Positions 30,429-38,851 of a DNA stretch of 64,000 nucleotides are shown here, piece by piece. The notes under the pieces are model-generated. The model was not told the origin of the DNA and searched no databases. It was given only the letters and a program-made list of their open reading frames with translations. Source of the DNA: Kitasatospora arboriphila. GTDB lineage: Bacteria > Actinomycetota > Actinomycetes > Mycobacteriales > Mycobacteriaceae. The stretch covers positions 372,001-436,000 of the forward strand of contig NZ_JNYV01000003.1 in assembly GCF_000717275.1 (NCBI RefSeq), given 5' to 3'. The first letter of the stretch is position 1. Every line of letters starts with the position of its first letter. The position numbers and the translations under genes were made by a program.

Positions 30429-32432
30429 ATGGCCCGCAATAATTTCCATCGCGCTCGGTATCTCCGCTACTCCGGAGGGCCGGACCCCCTGGCGCCTCCG
30501 GTGGACCTGCGTGAGGCACTCGACGCCATCGGCGACGACGTGATGGCCGGTGGGTCACCTCAGTCGGCGATGCGCGAGTTCCTGCGGCGCGGCAGCGACA
30601 ACATGCGCGGCCTCGACGAACTCCGCGAGATGGTGAACAAGCGTCGCGAAGAACTGCTCAAATCGCGCAACCTCAACGGCACCTTCGAAGAAATCCGTGA
30701 GCTGCTCGACTCGGCAGTTCTCGAGGAGCGCAAGCAGCTCGCCCGCGACCTCGACGACGACGCCCGGTTCGCCGAGATGCAGATCGAGAACCTGCCTCCG
30801 TCCACCGCGCAGGCGGTGCAGGACCTGGCCAATTACGACTGGCGCAGTCCGGCGGCCAAAGAGAACTACGAGAAGATCAAAGACCTGCTCGGTCGTGAAC
30901 TCCTCGATCAGCGGTTCTCGGGCATGAAGGAGGCGCTCGAGGGCGCCACCGAAGAGGACCGGCAACGTATCGCTGACATGCTCAAGGACCTGAACAAGCT
31001 TCTCGCTGCGCACAACAACGGCGAGGACACCACCGAGCAGTTCGGTGAGTTCATGGACAAGCACGGCGAGTTCTTTCCCGAGAACCCCCGCAACACAGAC
31101 GAGTTGATCGACTCGCTGGCCGCCCGCAGTGCTGCGGCCCAGCAGTTCTACAACTCGCTGTCGGAGGAGCAGCGCGCCGAACTCGATCAGTTGGCGCAGC
31201 AGGCATTCGGTTCGCCCGACCTGATGGACCAGCTCTCGCAGATGGATTCGCAATTGCGAGCCGCCCGGCCCGGGATGGGCTGGGACGAAGGTCAGAGCTT
31301 CGAGGGTCAGCAGGGCATGGGGATGGGCGAGGGTGCCGGCGCACTTCAGGACCTCGCCGAGCTCGAGTCACTGTCGGAGCAACTGGCGCAACAGTATTCG
31401 GGCGCCCACCTCGACGATGTGGACCTCGACGCACTGGCCCGTCAGCTCGGCGACGATGCCGCTGTCGACGCCCGGACACTTGCCGAACTCGAGAAGGCAC
31501 TCAAAGAACAGGGTCTCCTCGAACGCGGCAACGACGGTCAACTCCGGCTGTCTCCCAAGGCCATGCGTCAGCTGGGTCAGTCGATCTTCCGGGATGTCGC
31601 CGAACAGCTGTCGGGTCGAGGTGGCGACCGCCAGACCCGGCGTTCGGGATTGGCCGGCGAACCCACCGGTTCCAGCCGGGAATGGGAGTTCGGTGACACC
31701 GAACCCTGGGATGTCACCCGCACGGTGTCGAACGCGGTGTTGCGCACCATGTCCGAGGATCGCGACAAGCTGCACGCAGGCAATGCGATGCTCCGGGACG
31801 GCGTCCGTATCGACGTCCGCGACGTGGAGGTCGGTGAGACCGAGGCCCGCAGTCAGGCCGCAGTCGCCCTGTTGGTCGACACATCGTTCTCGATGTGGCT
31901 GGAGAACCGGTGGACGCCGATGAAGCGCACAGCGATGGCGCTCAACCACTTGATCTCCACACGCTTCCGCAGTGATGAACTGCAGCTGATCTCCTTTGGC
32001 CACTACGCCAAGACGCTGGAGATGTCCGAATTGATCGGGCTCGACGGAATGCGGCAACAGGGGACCAACCTGCACCACGCATTGCTTCTGGCGCAGCGGC
32101 ACTTTCGTCGCCACCCCAACGCGCAGCCGGTGGTGCTGATCGTCACCGACGGCGAGCCGACGGCACATCTGCTGCCCGGTGGCGAACCGTTCTTCTACTA
32201 CCCGCCGCACCCGGCGACGTTGTCGGCGACGGTGCGAGAGTTGGACAACGTCGCGAGGATGGGTGCCCAGGTGAGTTTTTTCCGGCTCGGTGACGACCCC
32301 GGACTGGTGCATTTTGTGGACCAGATGGCACGACGGGCATCGGGTCGGGTGGTGGCACCGGATCTCGATGGTCTCGGCGCCGCAGTGGTCGGCGACTACC
32401 TGGGCACCAAACGGCGTCGCGGGCGTCGCTGA
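30429..32432 (+). CDS. VWA-domain protein partnering the AAA ATPase (Rv0959-like)
   Basis: This 667-residue protein has a long helical, Glu/Gln/Leu-rich N-terminal region (residues 1-440), including a Gly/Met-rich linker near 280-300. The C-terminal von Willebrand A domain has a complete MIDAS: DTSFS at about residue 479, a Thr in QGTNLHHAL and DGEPTAH. This architecture pairs with MoxR/ChlI-type ATPases to load or remodel a client. The client is unknown. The ATG follows a purine-rich GGGACGGGAAAAAGC. Confidence 0.87.
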   Translation: MARNNFHRARYLRYSGGPDPLAPPVDLREALDAIGDDVMAGGSPQSAMREFLRRGSDNMRGLDELREMVNKRREELLKSRNLNGTFEEIRELLDSAVLEERKQLARDLDDDARFAEMQIENLPPSTAQAVQDLANYDWRSPAAKENYEKIKDLLGRELLDQRFSGMKEALEGATEEDRQRIADMLKDLNKLLAAHNNGEDTTEQFGEFMDKHGEFFPENPRNTDELIDSLAARSAAAQQFYNSLSEEQRAELDQLAQQAFGSPDLMDQLSQMDSQLRAARPGMGWDEGQSFEGQQGMGMGEGAGALQDLAELESLSEQLAQQYSGAHLDDVDLDALARQLGDDAAVDARTLAELEKALKEQGLLERGNDGQLRLSPKAMRQLGQSIFRDVAEQLSGRGGDRQTRRSGLAGEPTGSSREWEFGDTEPWDVTRTVSNAVLRTMSEDRDKLHAGNAMLRDGVRIDVRDVEVGETEARSQAAVALLVDTSFSMWLENRWTPMKRTAMALNHLISTRFRSDELQLISFGHYAKTLEMSELIGLDGMRQQGTNLHHALLLAQRHFRRHPNAQPVVLIVTDGEPTAHLLPGGEPFFYYPPHPATLSATVRELDNVARMGAQVSFFRLGDDPGLVHFVDQMARRASGRVVAPDLDGLGAAVVGDYLGTKRRRGRR

Positions 32433-32460
32433 TCACTGTTGCACCGATGAGATACCGATG

Positions 32461-32500
32461 AGATGGGGACGCCCCGGCTGAAGCCGGAGCGTCCTCATCT
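32461..32500. terminator. Bidirectional terminator hairpin
   Basis: A stem of about 20 bp runs from AGATGGGGACGC to GCGTCCTCATCT, with one mismatch and one G.T pair and a 2-nt centre, between the convergent VWA and DUF1707 genes. Confidence 0.8.
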
Positions 32501-32520
32501 GTGGGTCATGCAGGTCGGAG

Positions 32521-33153
32521 TCAGGTCGCGTCGTGTGGTCGGCGCCGCACCACTTCCACCCCGCCCATGATCGCCAGGCCGTTGACGGTGATGATCGGGC
32601 CTCCCGGAATGCCTTTGCCCTCGGCGTTGCGACTGCCTCCGAACCCGCCCATGATGCCCATCCCGGTGATCCGGACGGTCGCGTCGTGCGGAACCACGAT
32701 CTCGATCCCGCCCATGATGGTGTTGGCGCGGATGGTCAGGTGGTCGGCCGTGAACTCCGCGTCGCGCAAGTCGATCTCCACACCGCCCATCAAGGCGAAC
32801 GCGTTGAGATGTTCCCCCACCGCGACCGGACCCTTGAGTTCCGAACCGCTCATGATGGCGATGCGGCTGGTGATCACCTCCACACCTGCCGACGGGGTGG
32901 TGACTCGTCGGCTGGTCGCGACCCCAGCGGTGGTCAGCTGGTTGACCGGCAGATCGTCCGTGAGCTCGTCGAGTTCTCCGAACGTCTTGGCGGCAACCGC
33001 CTTGGCGGCCCGCTCCTCGTACTCGACAGGACTGAGATGACCGGAACTCATTGCAGATGACAAAATGTCATGAACGAAGTTTCGGTCGGCGTCGCTGGCC
33101 CGGAGGCGACTGCGGCCTTCGCGCTCATCATCATTCGGTACCAGATCACTCAC
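32521..33153 (-). CDS. DUF1707 protein with LiaF-like C-terminal domain (Rv0966c-like)
   Basis: I chose GTG 33153 (210 residues); the frame also allows a TTG at 33189. Residues about 10-70 form DUF1707 (RLRASDADRNFVHDILSSAMSSGHLSPVEYEERA). The rest consists of repeated Gly-rich beta strands (ALMGGVEIDLRDAEF, NTIMGGIEIVVP, GMGIMGGFGG) like the C-terminal part of LiaF-type cell-envelope stress proteins. No transmembrane helix is visible. Function is unknown; a role in envelope stress is inferred from the C-terminal fold. Confidence 0.78.
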   Translation of the reverse strand: MSDLVPNDDEREGRSRLRASDADRNFVHDILSSAMSSGHLSPVEYEERAAKAVAAKTFGELDELTDDLPVNQLTTAGVATSRRVTTPSAGVEVITSRIAIMSGSELKGPVAVGEHLNAFALMGGVEIDLRDAEFTADHLTIRANTIMGGIEIVVPHDATVRITGMGIMGGFGGSRNAEGKGIPGGPIITVNGLAIMGGVEVVRRRPHDAT

Positions 33154-33248
33154 CGCTACGAGGTTAGTCCCACCGGTGGCTGTGGCCAACCGCCACAGGA
33201 TGGTTCGTCGTGCGAAGGGTTGGTCCGGTGCCCGTGACCATGCACCGT

Positions 33249-34199
33249 TCAGGCGAGCAGAAGCGCGATGAGCATGATCGCCGGGATCGAGAGGAGGGTG
33301 GTCACCAGGGCGGAATCGCGTGCGAGCACCACGCCCCGTTGGTAGCGGTTGGCGTACACCAGAACGTTTTGTGCGGTGGGCAATGCGGCGATCACCACCA
33401 GCGCGAAAAGTTCGTGCCCGGTGGCGTGGAAGGCGTAGCGGGCGACCAGGTACACCAGCACCGGTTGCACCACCATCTTCAACACCGATGCCAGCGCGAC
33501 GTCGCGGCGTGGGCTCTCGCCCTTCTGCAACACGGAAACCCCGGTCAGTGAGAGACCGAACACCAGGAGTGCGCCAGGGACCGAGGCATCCCCGAGCATG
33601 TCGAACGGTTCCATCACCGCCTCGGGCGGTGTCACACCGATCAGTGACACGACGAGGCCGGCCGCACCGCCGAGCACGATGGGGTTCGTGAACGGGGTGA
33701 CCACGGTGTCGCGCAGTGAGATTCGGCGACGTGAGCCTGATTCGTCGGAGTCGCGCAACGCGGTCAGGTCGAGTGTGGTCAAGGCCAGCGGCGAGTACAC
33801 CATGATCTGGAAGAGCAGCAGCGGCGCCACAAACGATGCGTCGTCGAGCACGAAGATGGCGATCGGTATCCCGAGATTGGCGCTGTTGACGTAGGAAGCA
33901 GACAACGCGCCGATCACGGCTTCGGGAATCGCGCGACGCAGAAGCAGTCGCGCGAGGGCGAAGTAGATGGCGCCCACCACAAATGCGCTGCCACCGGCGA
34001 CCACAAGGGTGGTGGAGAACACGTCGGCGAGGTCGGCCTTCGCGAGGGACGAGAACAGCAGTGCCGGCGTGCAGACGAAGAACACCAAACGCGACAACAC
34101 CATCACCGCGCCCGGACCGAGCGCCTCGGTGCGGCCGAGGACATATCCGACGGCGACCACGATGAAGATCACCGTGAACCCTTGGATGACGCCGGACAT
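33249..34199 (-). CDS. AEC-family transporter (auxin efflux carrier fold)
   Basis: The 316-residue protein has about ten hydrophobic helices in two halves, with Pro/Asn-containing stretches typical of the AEC/BART superfamily (SASYVNSANLGIPIAIFVL and VIAALPTAQNVLVYANRYQRG). Bacterial members export or import malate, malonate, amino acids or other carboxylates. The substrate is unknown. The ATG at 34199 is clear. An inverted repeat fills the gap between this gene and the winged-helix regulator upstream on the same strand. Confidence 0.85.
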   Translation of the reverse strand: MSGVIQGFTVIFIVVAVGYVLGRTEALGPGAVMVLSRLVFFVCTPALLFSSLAKADLADVFSTTLVVAGGSAFVVGAIYFALARLLLRRAIPEAVIGALSASYVNSANLGIPIAIFVLDDASFVAPLLLFQIMVYSPLALTTLDLTALRDSDESGSRRRISLRDTVVTPFTNPIVLGGAAGLVVSLIGVTPPEAVMEPFDMLGDASVPGALLVFGLSLTGVSVLQKGESPRRDVALASVLKMVVQPVLVYLVARYAFHATGHELFALVVIAALPTAQNVLVYANRYQRGVVLARDSALVTTLLSIPAIMLIALLLA

Positions 34200-34225
34200 T
34201 CGGGCAGTCTATGGACCCCGAAGAT

Positions 34226-34274
34226 GTGCCCTTTTGGTGGGGGTCACCAGGGTTTGGCGTCGCCAGAAGGGCAC
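34226..34274. promoter_or_regulatory. Long inverted repeat upstream of the AEC gene
   Basis: GTGCCCTTTTGG (34226-34237) and CCAGAAGGGCAC (34263-34274) pair over 12 bp with one G.T wobble around a 25-nt spacer. The repeat fills nearly the whole intergenic gap. It could terminate the regulator operon or serve as an operator for the AEC gene. Confidence 0.5.
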
Positions 34275-34275
34275 A

Positions 34276-34563
34276 CTATCGGGGACCGAGCAGGGTGCGG
34301 AGGGCGTTCGAGTGTGCCTCGTACGCCCGCCGGCCCGTGGTGCTGACCCGGTAGGTGGTGCTGCTGCCTCGTCCGAGGCCCTCTTTCGACGCGCGGACGT
34401 ACCCGGCGGACTCCAGTGCCGACATCTGTTTCGAGAGATCAGAATCGGTCAGGCCCAGATGTTCTTTGAGGAATCGGAACGACGTCGACGAGCTGTTGAC
34501 GAGAATCGCCATGGCCGCCAGTCGTTTTGGGGCATGGATGACCGGATCGAGACCTTCGATCAT
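34276..34563 (-). CDS. Small winged-helix transcriptional regulator (MarR/ArsR-like)
   Basis: This 95-residue single-domain protein reads as a winged helix: a first helix around HAPKRLAAMAIL, the recognition unit LGLTDSDLSKQMSALESAGYV, then a wing KEGLGRGSSTTYRVSTTGRRAYEAH. There is no Cys-rich metal site as in classical ArsR. It is encoded 13 bp after a four-helix membrane protein and probably forms one operon with it, a pairing seen in other actinobacteria. The palindromic sites at 35034-35091 before the operon are the natural candidates for autoregulation. Confidence 0.8.
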   Translation of the reverse strand: MIEGLDPVIHAPKRLAAMAILVNSSSTSFRFLKEHLGLTDSDLSKQMSALESAGYVRASKEGLGRGSSTTYRVSTTGRRAYEAHSNALRTLLGPR

Positions 34564-34576
34564 GAGTGCCGGGCCA

Positions 34577-35041
34577 TCATGAGAGCCGGGCTCGGGCCGC
34601 CTCCGCGGCGAGCTCGTACCGTTTTTCGTAGATCACCAATCCGCCGGTCACCAGCACAAAAGCCACTGCGGCAGCCGTCGCGACACCACCCAGCCACCAC
34701 GACACCGCGACCAGCGCCGCAACCGCAGGCAGCGCCATGAAGTACCCGCGCCAGACGACGCCGATCTCCGCAGGCGGTCGTCCGCGGCCGGGCTGCGGCA
34801 GAGACCCGTGACGGCGTTGCATCCAGTTGATGAATACGGTTTCGAGCACGATCAGGATTGCCAGCGTCCCGACGAAGAGCGGAATGCTCTCGCGCCACCA
34901 GGCGAAGGCACCGATCATTCCCGCCGCCCAGGCGCCGATCACCGGGTAGTACCACCAGGGCGTCGGGGGGTAGTCGAGGTAAGGGGCGGCCTCTGCTCGC
35001 TCGGCCACCCGCAGCAGCTCGCGTACCTCTTCACTTTCCAT
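34577..35041 (-). CDS. Small four-helix membrane protein, unknown function
   Basis: The ATG at 35041 gives 154 residues; the open frame continues upstream through rpsR and rpsN but that part is shadow. A soluble N-terminus (EEVRELLRVAERAEAAPYLDYPPTPWW) is followed by two helices (about 30-48 and 52-72), a basic Pro/Gly loop and two more helices. The C-terminus is short and charged. I recognise no enzymatic motif. It forms an operon with the winged-helix regulator, so it may sense or respond to a membrane signal. Its start codon lies inside the inverted repeat CTTTCCA-TGA-TGGAAAG. Confidence 0.75.
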   Translation of the reverse strand: MESEEVRELLRVAERAEAAPYLDYPPTPWWYYPVIGAWAAGMIGAFAWWRESIPLFVGTLAILIVLETVFINWMQRRHGSLPQPGRGRPPAEIGVVWRGYFMALPAVAALVAVSWWLGGVATAAAVAFVLVTGGLVIYEKRYELAAEAARARLS

Positions 35042-35091
35042 GATGGAAAGTTTATGAATCGCTTTCCACTTGTGCAAGTGGAAAGCGATTC
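35034..35091. promoter_or_regulatory. Double palindromic operator with repeated CTTTCCA/TGGAAAG half-sites
   Basis: Positions 35056-35072 and 35075-35091 are perfect 17-bp inverted arms around a 2-nt centre, containing CTTTCCA and TGGAAAG. A second copy of the same half-sites, CTTTCCA-TGA-TGGAAAG, lies at 35034-35050 and overlaps the membrane-protein start codon. The large palindrome could also act as the terminator of the rpsR2 operon, but it lacks a T-tract. Four identical half-sites in 58 bp favour a protein-binding site. Confidence 0.7.
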
Positions 35092-35097
35092 GTCGGA

Positions 35098-35343
35098 CTA
35101 TCGGGACGAACCGGGGTAGGGGAGCAGCGCCATCTCGCGCGCGTTGCGGATGGCGGTGGCCACCTGACGTTGCTGCTGTGGGTCGAGTCCGGTGATGGAC
35201 CGGCTGCGGATCTTGCCGCGGTCGGACAAGAACTGGCGCAGCAGTGCGGTGTCCTTGTAATCGACCGTGGTCACACCAGCGGCCAGCAACATGTTGCGTT
35301 TGCGTTTGGCCGGGAGGTCGGTTTTTGCGGGGCGTCGTGCCAT
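35098..35343 (-). CDS. rpsR2: 30S ribosomal protein S18, cysteine-free paralogue
   Basis: This 81-residue S18 contains [49 protein letters not shown]. It has no cysteine, which marks the zinc-independent (C-) form. It is the last gene of rpmB2-rpmG2-rpsN2-rpsR2 on the minus strand. In mycobacteria such a set is repressed by Zur and replaces zinc-binding ribosomal proteins during zinc starvation. Confidence 0.95.
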   Translation of the reverse strand: MARRPAKTDLPAKRKRNMLLAAGVTTVDYKDTALLRQFLSDRGKIRSRSITGLDPQQQRQVATAIRNAREMALLPYPGSSR

Positions 35344-35372
35344 CGATCAGGTCCTTGTCGTGAGAGTGGTTG

Positions 35373-35678
35373 TCACCAGCTGGATTTGGTGATGCCGGGT
35401 AGTTTCCCGTTGTGCGCCATCTGACGCAGCCGGATGCGCGAGAGGCCGACTTTGCCGATGTAGCCGCGGGGACGGCCGTCGACGGCGTCGCGATTGCGGA
35501 CCCGGGTGGCACTGGAGTCTCGGGGCAGGCGCTGCAGGGCCAGTTGTGCGTCCGCTCGTTCCTGGTCGGAGGACGACGGGCGCCGGATGATGTCCTTGAG
35601 TGCCGCACGGCGTTCGGCGTAGCGGGCGACGATCACCTTGCGCTGTTCGTTGCGCTCGATCTTCGATTTCTTTGCCAT
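35373..35678 (-). CDS. rpsN2: 30S ribosomal protein S14, cysteine-free paralogue
   Basis: The 101-residue long-form S14 starts [24 protein letters not shown] and ends [30 protein letters not shown]. The zinc-ribbon CxxC pairs of the short form are absent and there is no Cys at all. The ATG overlaps the rpmG2 stop (ATGA). It belongs to the C- ribosomal operon. Confidence 0.95.
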   Translation of the reverse strand: MAKKSKIERNEQRKVIVARYAERRAALKDIIRRPSSSDQERADAQLALQRLPRDSSATRVRNRDAVDGRPRGYIGKVGLSRIRLRQMAHNGKLPGITKSSW

Positions 35679-35842
35679 CAGCGTTCCTCTCGGAAGTCGA
35701 CGTGTCGCCGGACCCGTGGGTCGTATTTGCGCATCACCATGCGGTCCGGGTCGTTGCGGCGATTCTTGCGCGTGACATAGGTGTATCCGGTCCCGGCTGT
35801 CGACTTCAGTTTGATGATGGGACGTATCTCATTGCGTGCCAT
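35678..35842 (-). CDS. rpmG2: 50S ribosomal protein L33, cysteine-free paralogue
   Basis: The 54-residue product ([20 protein letters not shown]... ending VDFREER) is L33 with the usual CxxC positions lost ([22 protein letters not shown]). It starts immediately before the rpmB2 stop and overlaps the rpsN2 start. The C- ribosomal context is as for its neighbours. Confidence 0.95.
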   Translation of the reverse strand: MARNEIRPIIKLKSTAGTGYTYVTRKNRRNDPDRMVMRKYDPRVRRHVDFREER

Positions 35843-36079
35843 TCAGATTCGTTCTCCTCGTGCTCGGATCTGGGCGACTGCCGCCTCGATTCCGATTCGA
35901 TCGATGGTCTTGATTCCTTTGGCGGACACGGTCAGCGTGACGGTGCGGTGTTCGCTCGGCAGGAAGTAGCGCCGACGCTGGATGTTCGGATTCCAGCGGC
36001 GATTGGTGCGCACATGTGAATGCGACACCTGTTTGCCGAAACCTGGTTTACGGCCGGTGACCTGGCAGTGCATGGACAT
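35843..36079 (-). CDS. rpmB2: 50S ribosomal protein L28, zinc-independent paralogue
   Basis: The ATG at 36079 follows an AGGAGG on the minus strand; upstream in-frame codons are leader. The 78 residues begin [29 protein letters not shown] and keep only one Cys, so no CxxC zinc site forms. It is the first gene of the four-gene C- operon, and a Zur-like box lies 22-36 bp upstream. Confidence 0.94.
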   Translation of the reverse strand: MSMHCQVTGRKPGFGKQVSHSHVRTNRRWNPNIQRRRYFLPSEHRTVTLTVSAKGIKTIDRIGIEAAVAQIRARGERI

Positions 36080-36100
36080 GGGCGCGCCTCCTGTCTCTAA

Positions 36101-36115
36101 TGGGAATGATTGTCG
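36101..36115 (-). promoter_or_regulatory. Zur-like box for the rpmB2 operon
   Basis: TGGGAATGATTGTCG resembles the actinobacterial Zur consensus (TGAAAATGATTTTCA) at 11 of 15 positions. Its reverse complement shares the core AAYCATTCCC with the second box at 36156-36170. Confidence 0.65.
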
Positions 36116-36155
36116 ACAACGTGCGAATTGGACTGTACATTCAACCTCGACCAAA

Positions 36156-36170
36156 TGAAAACCATTCCCG
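36156..36170 (+). promoter_or_regulatory. Zur-like box for the COG0523 gene
   Basis: TGAAAACCATTCCCG keeps the left half of the Zur consensus and lies 13 bp before the GTG of the COG0523-type gene. With the inverted partner at 36101-36115 it would let Zur control both divergent arms. Confidence 0.65.
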
Positions 36171-36183
36171 ATAGGAGCTGCCT

Positions 36184-37533
36184 GTGACCCGCCTGGTCAA
36201 CAAGACCCCGCTGGTGATCGTGACCGGCTTCGACCGCGAGGCGACGGTGCGCAGTGCGGAGGCGCTCGGCCTGCCGGGGACGACTGTGGTGCACCACGAT
36301 CTGGGTCTCGTGGACGCCGGAACCATCGTCAGGACGGTCACCTCGATCGACTTCAGCGGTGAGAAGACCTCGCGCACAACGCAAACCGCACTCGATCACG
36401 GGTGTCTGTCGTGTGCCCTCCGCGAAGACGTGCTGCCCTTGCTGCGGGCCCTGCACCGCCGCTCCAACGTCGACCGGATCGTTCTGGCCCTCGACCCGGC
36501 CATCGAACCAGAACCCATGGCGTTTGCGATCGCAGGCACGGTCGTGTCCGGCGTCCCCGGTCAGGTCGACGGCCCGGCCGGTCTCGACGTGGAGATCGAG
36601 GCGGTCATCGGGTGCGTCAACGAAGGTGAATGGCTGCGGGACGCGACCGGCGACGAGACCCTCGACGAGGACGATCGGTTCCAGACCGCCGACGACGAGC
36701 GGACCATCGCCCAGCTGGCGGTCGGGCACGTCGATTTCGCCGACGCCCTGGTGGTCCACGGACAGGCTGACAACGGATGGGCCGGGGCGCAGCTGTTCGC
36801 CGTTCTCAAGCGGCTCAACCCGACAGCGCCCATCATCATGGAACTGCCGAGGCGTCCACTGACCGCCTCGATCATGCGCAACCTGATCTCGGCCATCCCG
36901 CCCGGCGCACGCCGCGGCCGGATCACCGGGCCGCACGACCCGCTGCTGCGCGGGCAGCCGCCCCTCGATTCCGACTGCGGAGTCGCCGTGGTCGAGTTCC
37001 ATGCCGATCGTCCGTTCCATCCGGAACGGCTGCACGACGCGATCGACATACTGCTCGACGGTGTTGTCGCCTCCCGCGGTCGGTTGTGGCTGGCCACCCA
37101 GCCCGATGAGGCGCTGTGGCTCGAGAGTGCGGGCGGCGGCCTGCGTATTGCGACCGGTGGCACCTGGCTTGCTGCGATGTCCGACGACGAAGCCGCTGCC
37201 GCCGACCCGGAGCGCCTCGCGATGGCGTCGCTGCGCTGGCATCCCCTCTACGGCGACCGCAGCAGCTCCATCGTCGCGATCTCGTATCGCGCCGAACCCG
37301 CGCGAATCCGCTGGGCGCTGAGCAGCGCGCTGCTGACCGACGACGAGCTGTCGGAGGGTCAGCAGGGTTGGGATCGTTTCACCGATCCGTTCGGTGTGGC
37401 CCACGCCGACCCCTGCCAGGACGTGCTCGACGAGCGTGCTCTGCTGGCGGGAACAGACCCACCCATCGAATGGTTCAAGCAGGCAGAGGGCTCGGCTGGA
37501 CAGCAGACGAACCCGGAACGGAAGGACAAATAA
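36184..37533 (+). CDS. COG0523-type protein with degenerate P-loop, Mrf-like
   Basis: The 449-residue protein belongs to the CobW/YciC (COG0523) fold family. The C-terminal CobW domain ([53 protein letters not shown]...) is intact. The N-terminal loop is GFDREATV where active GTPases have GFLGAGKT, and the NKxD motif is not seen. The metal motif is GCLSC (residues 73-77), so the third Cys of CxCC is Ser. In mycobacteria the zinc-regulated relative Mrf recruits the hibernation factor to C- ribosomes. Divergence from the C- operon and overlap with rpmE2 support that role. Confidence 0.85.
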   Translation: MTRLVNKTPLVIVTGFDREATVRSAEALGLPGTTVVHHDLGLVDAGTIVRTVTSIDFSGEKTSRTTQTALDHGCLSCALREDVLPLLRALHRRSNVDRIVLALDPAIEPEPMAFAIAGTVVSGVPGQVDGPAGLDVEIEAVIGCVNEGEWLRDATGDETLDEDDRFQTADDERTIAQLAVGHVDFADALVVHGQADNGWAGAQLFAVLKRLNPTAPIIMELPRRPLTASIMRNLISAIPPGARRGRITGPHDPLLRGQPPLDSDCGVAVVEFHADRPFHPERLHDAIDILLDGVVASRGRLWLATQPDEALWLESAGGGLRIATGGTWLAAMSDDEAAAADPERLAMASLRWHPLYGDRSSSIVAISYRAEPARIRWALSSALLTDDELSEGQQGWDRFTDPFGVAHADPCQDVLDERALLAGTDPPIEWFKQAEGSAGQQTNPERKDK

Positions 37534-37799
37534 TGAAGGCGAACATCCACCCCGACTACCATCCGGTGATCTTCAAGGACTCGTCGACAGGCAAGGCGTT
37601 CCTGACCCGTTCCACACTGACGTCCGACGTCACTTTGGAATGGGAGGACGGTAACCGGTATCCTCTAGTGGTTGTCGATGTCACGTCCGACTCGCACCCG
37701 TTCTGGACAGGTGCGCAGCGCGTGATGGACACCGCAGGACGTGTGCAGAAGTTCGAACGCCGATACGGTCGCCGGACTCGCGCGAACCAGGGAACTTAA
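37533..37799 (+). CDS. rpmE2: 50S ribosomal protein L31 type B, cysteine-free
   Basis: The 88-residue type B L31 ([28 protein letters not shown]..., [25 protein letters not shown]) has no cysteine, unlike the zinc-binding type A. The ATG overlaps the stop of the COG0523 gene (TAATG), so the pair is translationally coupled and shares the Zur-like control. Confidence 0.95.
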   Translation: MKANIHPDYHPVIFKDSSTGKAFLTRSTLTSDVTLEWEDGNRYPLVVVDVTSDSHPFWTGAQRVMDTAGRVQKFERRYGRRTRANQGT

Positions 37800-37822
37800 A
37801 CGAAGAAATGAAGGGCTGAATC

Positions 37823-37996
37823 ATGGCTGTACCGAAGCGCCGGATGTCGCGGTCGAATACTCGTAGCCGCCGTTCGCAGTGGAAAGCGGACAACCCCGCC
37901 TTGCAAGAGGTGAAGGTCGGTGGTGTCGCTCATCGCGTGCCTCGTCGCCTGGTCAAGGCGGTTAAGCTGGGCATCGTCGATCTCGACAAGCGCTAA
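37823..37996 (+). CDS. rpmF: 50S ribosomal protein L32
   Basis: The 57-residue L32 starts [21 protein letters not shown] and ends [13 protein letters not shown]. It lacks the four zinc-ligand cysteines of other L32 forms, as does the M. tuberculosis protein as I recall it. It follows rpmE2 by 23 bp and closes the plus-strand arm of the ribosomal island. A terminator follows. Confidence 0.94.
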   Translation: MAVPKRRMSRSNTRSRRSQWKADNPALQEVKVGGVAHRVPRRLVKAVKLGIVDLDKR

Positions 37997-38019
37997 CAGC
38001 CACACAGCCGACAACAGGG

Positions 38020-38043
38020 ACTGGCCGTCGATCGACGGTCAGT
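38020..38043 (+). terminator. Terminator after rpmF
   Basis: The near-palindrome ACTGGCCG...CGGTCAGT (one G.T pair) forms a hairpin about 23 bp after rpmF and is followed by CCTTTGTTG. Confidence 0.7.
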
Positions 38044-38122
38044 CCTTTGTTGTGTCCGGAAGGTGTCCCGGAGAGCGTGGTGACTCGTCGGGGCCGCACA
38101 GATCGAGAACTGGGAGTCCGCG

Positions 38123-38743
38123 ATGCTGCAGGACGTCCTGAACTACGCCGGCGTCGCGGTGTTCGCTTGCTCAGGCGCACTGGTCGGTGTCCGCAAGGAT
38201 TTTGATCTGTGGGGAATTCTCTCGATGGGTGCGGCCACGGGTGTCGGTGGCGGGATCGTGCGCGACCTCCTCCTCGGGATCACCCCGCCGACCTCGGTAC
38301 AACACTGGCCCAACCTCACCATCGCCCTGGTCGCCGGTCTGATCACCTTCTTCTTCCATCCGGCGTTCCGGGCGTTGTTACCGGCAGTCCTGATGCTCGA
38401 TGCGGTCGGGATGGGTGTGTTCGCGGTGTCGGGTGCGTTGTTGGCACTCGAACGAGACTCGAGTTCGATGGCCGCGGTGCTCATCGGGATCACCACCGCG
38501 GTGGGTGGTGGCGTGATCCGCGACGTGCTCGCCGGCGAGGTCCCCCTGTTGCTCCGACCCGCCGACCTCTACGCGGTCCCTGCGATGTGCGGAGCGCTGG
38601 CCGTGGTGGTCGCCGACGGCACAGGTCTGCCGATCTGGACCGGTCTGGTGGCGGGGGCGACCCTGGCTTTCCTGTTGCGCGTGGGAAGCCTGCGATTCCG
38701 ATGGCGACTGCCGATGGCCCCGACGCGCCGGGTCGGAGGATGA
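38123..38743 (+). CDS. UPF0126/TRIC-type membrane protein
   Basis: This 206-residue protein has two copies of the Gly-rich UPF0126 half: AGVAVFACSGALVGVRKDFD...GVGGGIVRDLLLG and DAVGMGVFAVSGALLALERD...AVGGGVIRDVLAGE. Seven hydrophobic helices are expected. Prokaryotic relatives are trimeric cation channels of the TRIC superfamily, and some are proposed glycine transporters (YicG). The ATG at 38123 is preceded by GGGAGTCCG. No clear functional link to its neighbours. Confidence 0.87.
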   Translation: MLQDVLNYAGVAVFACSGALVGVRKDFDLWGILSMGAATGVGGGIVRDLLLGITPPTSVQHWPNLTIALVAGLITFFFHPAFRALLPAVLMLDAVGMGVFAVSGALLALERDSSSMAAVLIGITTAVGGGVIRDVLAGEVPLLLRPADLYAVPAMCGALAVVVADGTGLPIWTGLVAGATLAFLLRVGSLRFRWRLPMAPTRRVGG

Positions 38744-38811
38744 GTGCGCGACGGGTACGAAGTCCGCGTGCGACGTCTCCAGAACAAGAAAACTGGCGCG
38801 TCGCAGGGGAT

Positions 38812-38829
38812 TACTTAGCGCGCTCTCAG
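38812..38829 (+). promoter_or_regulatory. Candidate MprA box upstream of mprA
   Basis: TACTTAG and CTCTCAG are direct repeats with an 11-bp period, like the clearer box at 41182-41199. It ends 22 bp before the mprA ATG. M. tuberculosis MprA binds loosely conserved direct repeats and autoregulates. Confidence 0.45.
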
Positions 38830-38851
38830 TCGTGGAAGTAAGACTGTTGTC

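Noticed and set aside
28935-32432. Magnesium chelatase genes of bacteriochlorophyll or cobalamin synthesis
   Set aside because: No large subunit or tetrapyrrole gene is nearby; the pair fits the general AAA/VWA partnership of Rv0958-Rv0959.
35042-35608. Upstream extension of the membrane-protein gene through rpsR2 and rpsN2
   Set aside because: It only reads alternative frames of ribosomal genes; the start at 35041 fits the protein and its operator.
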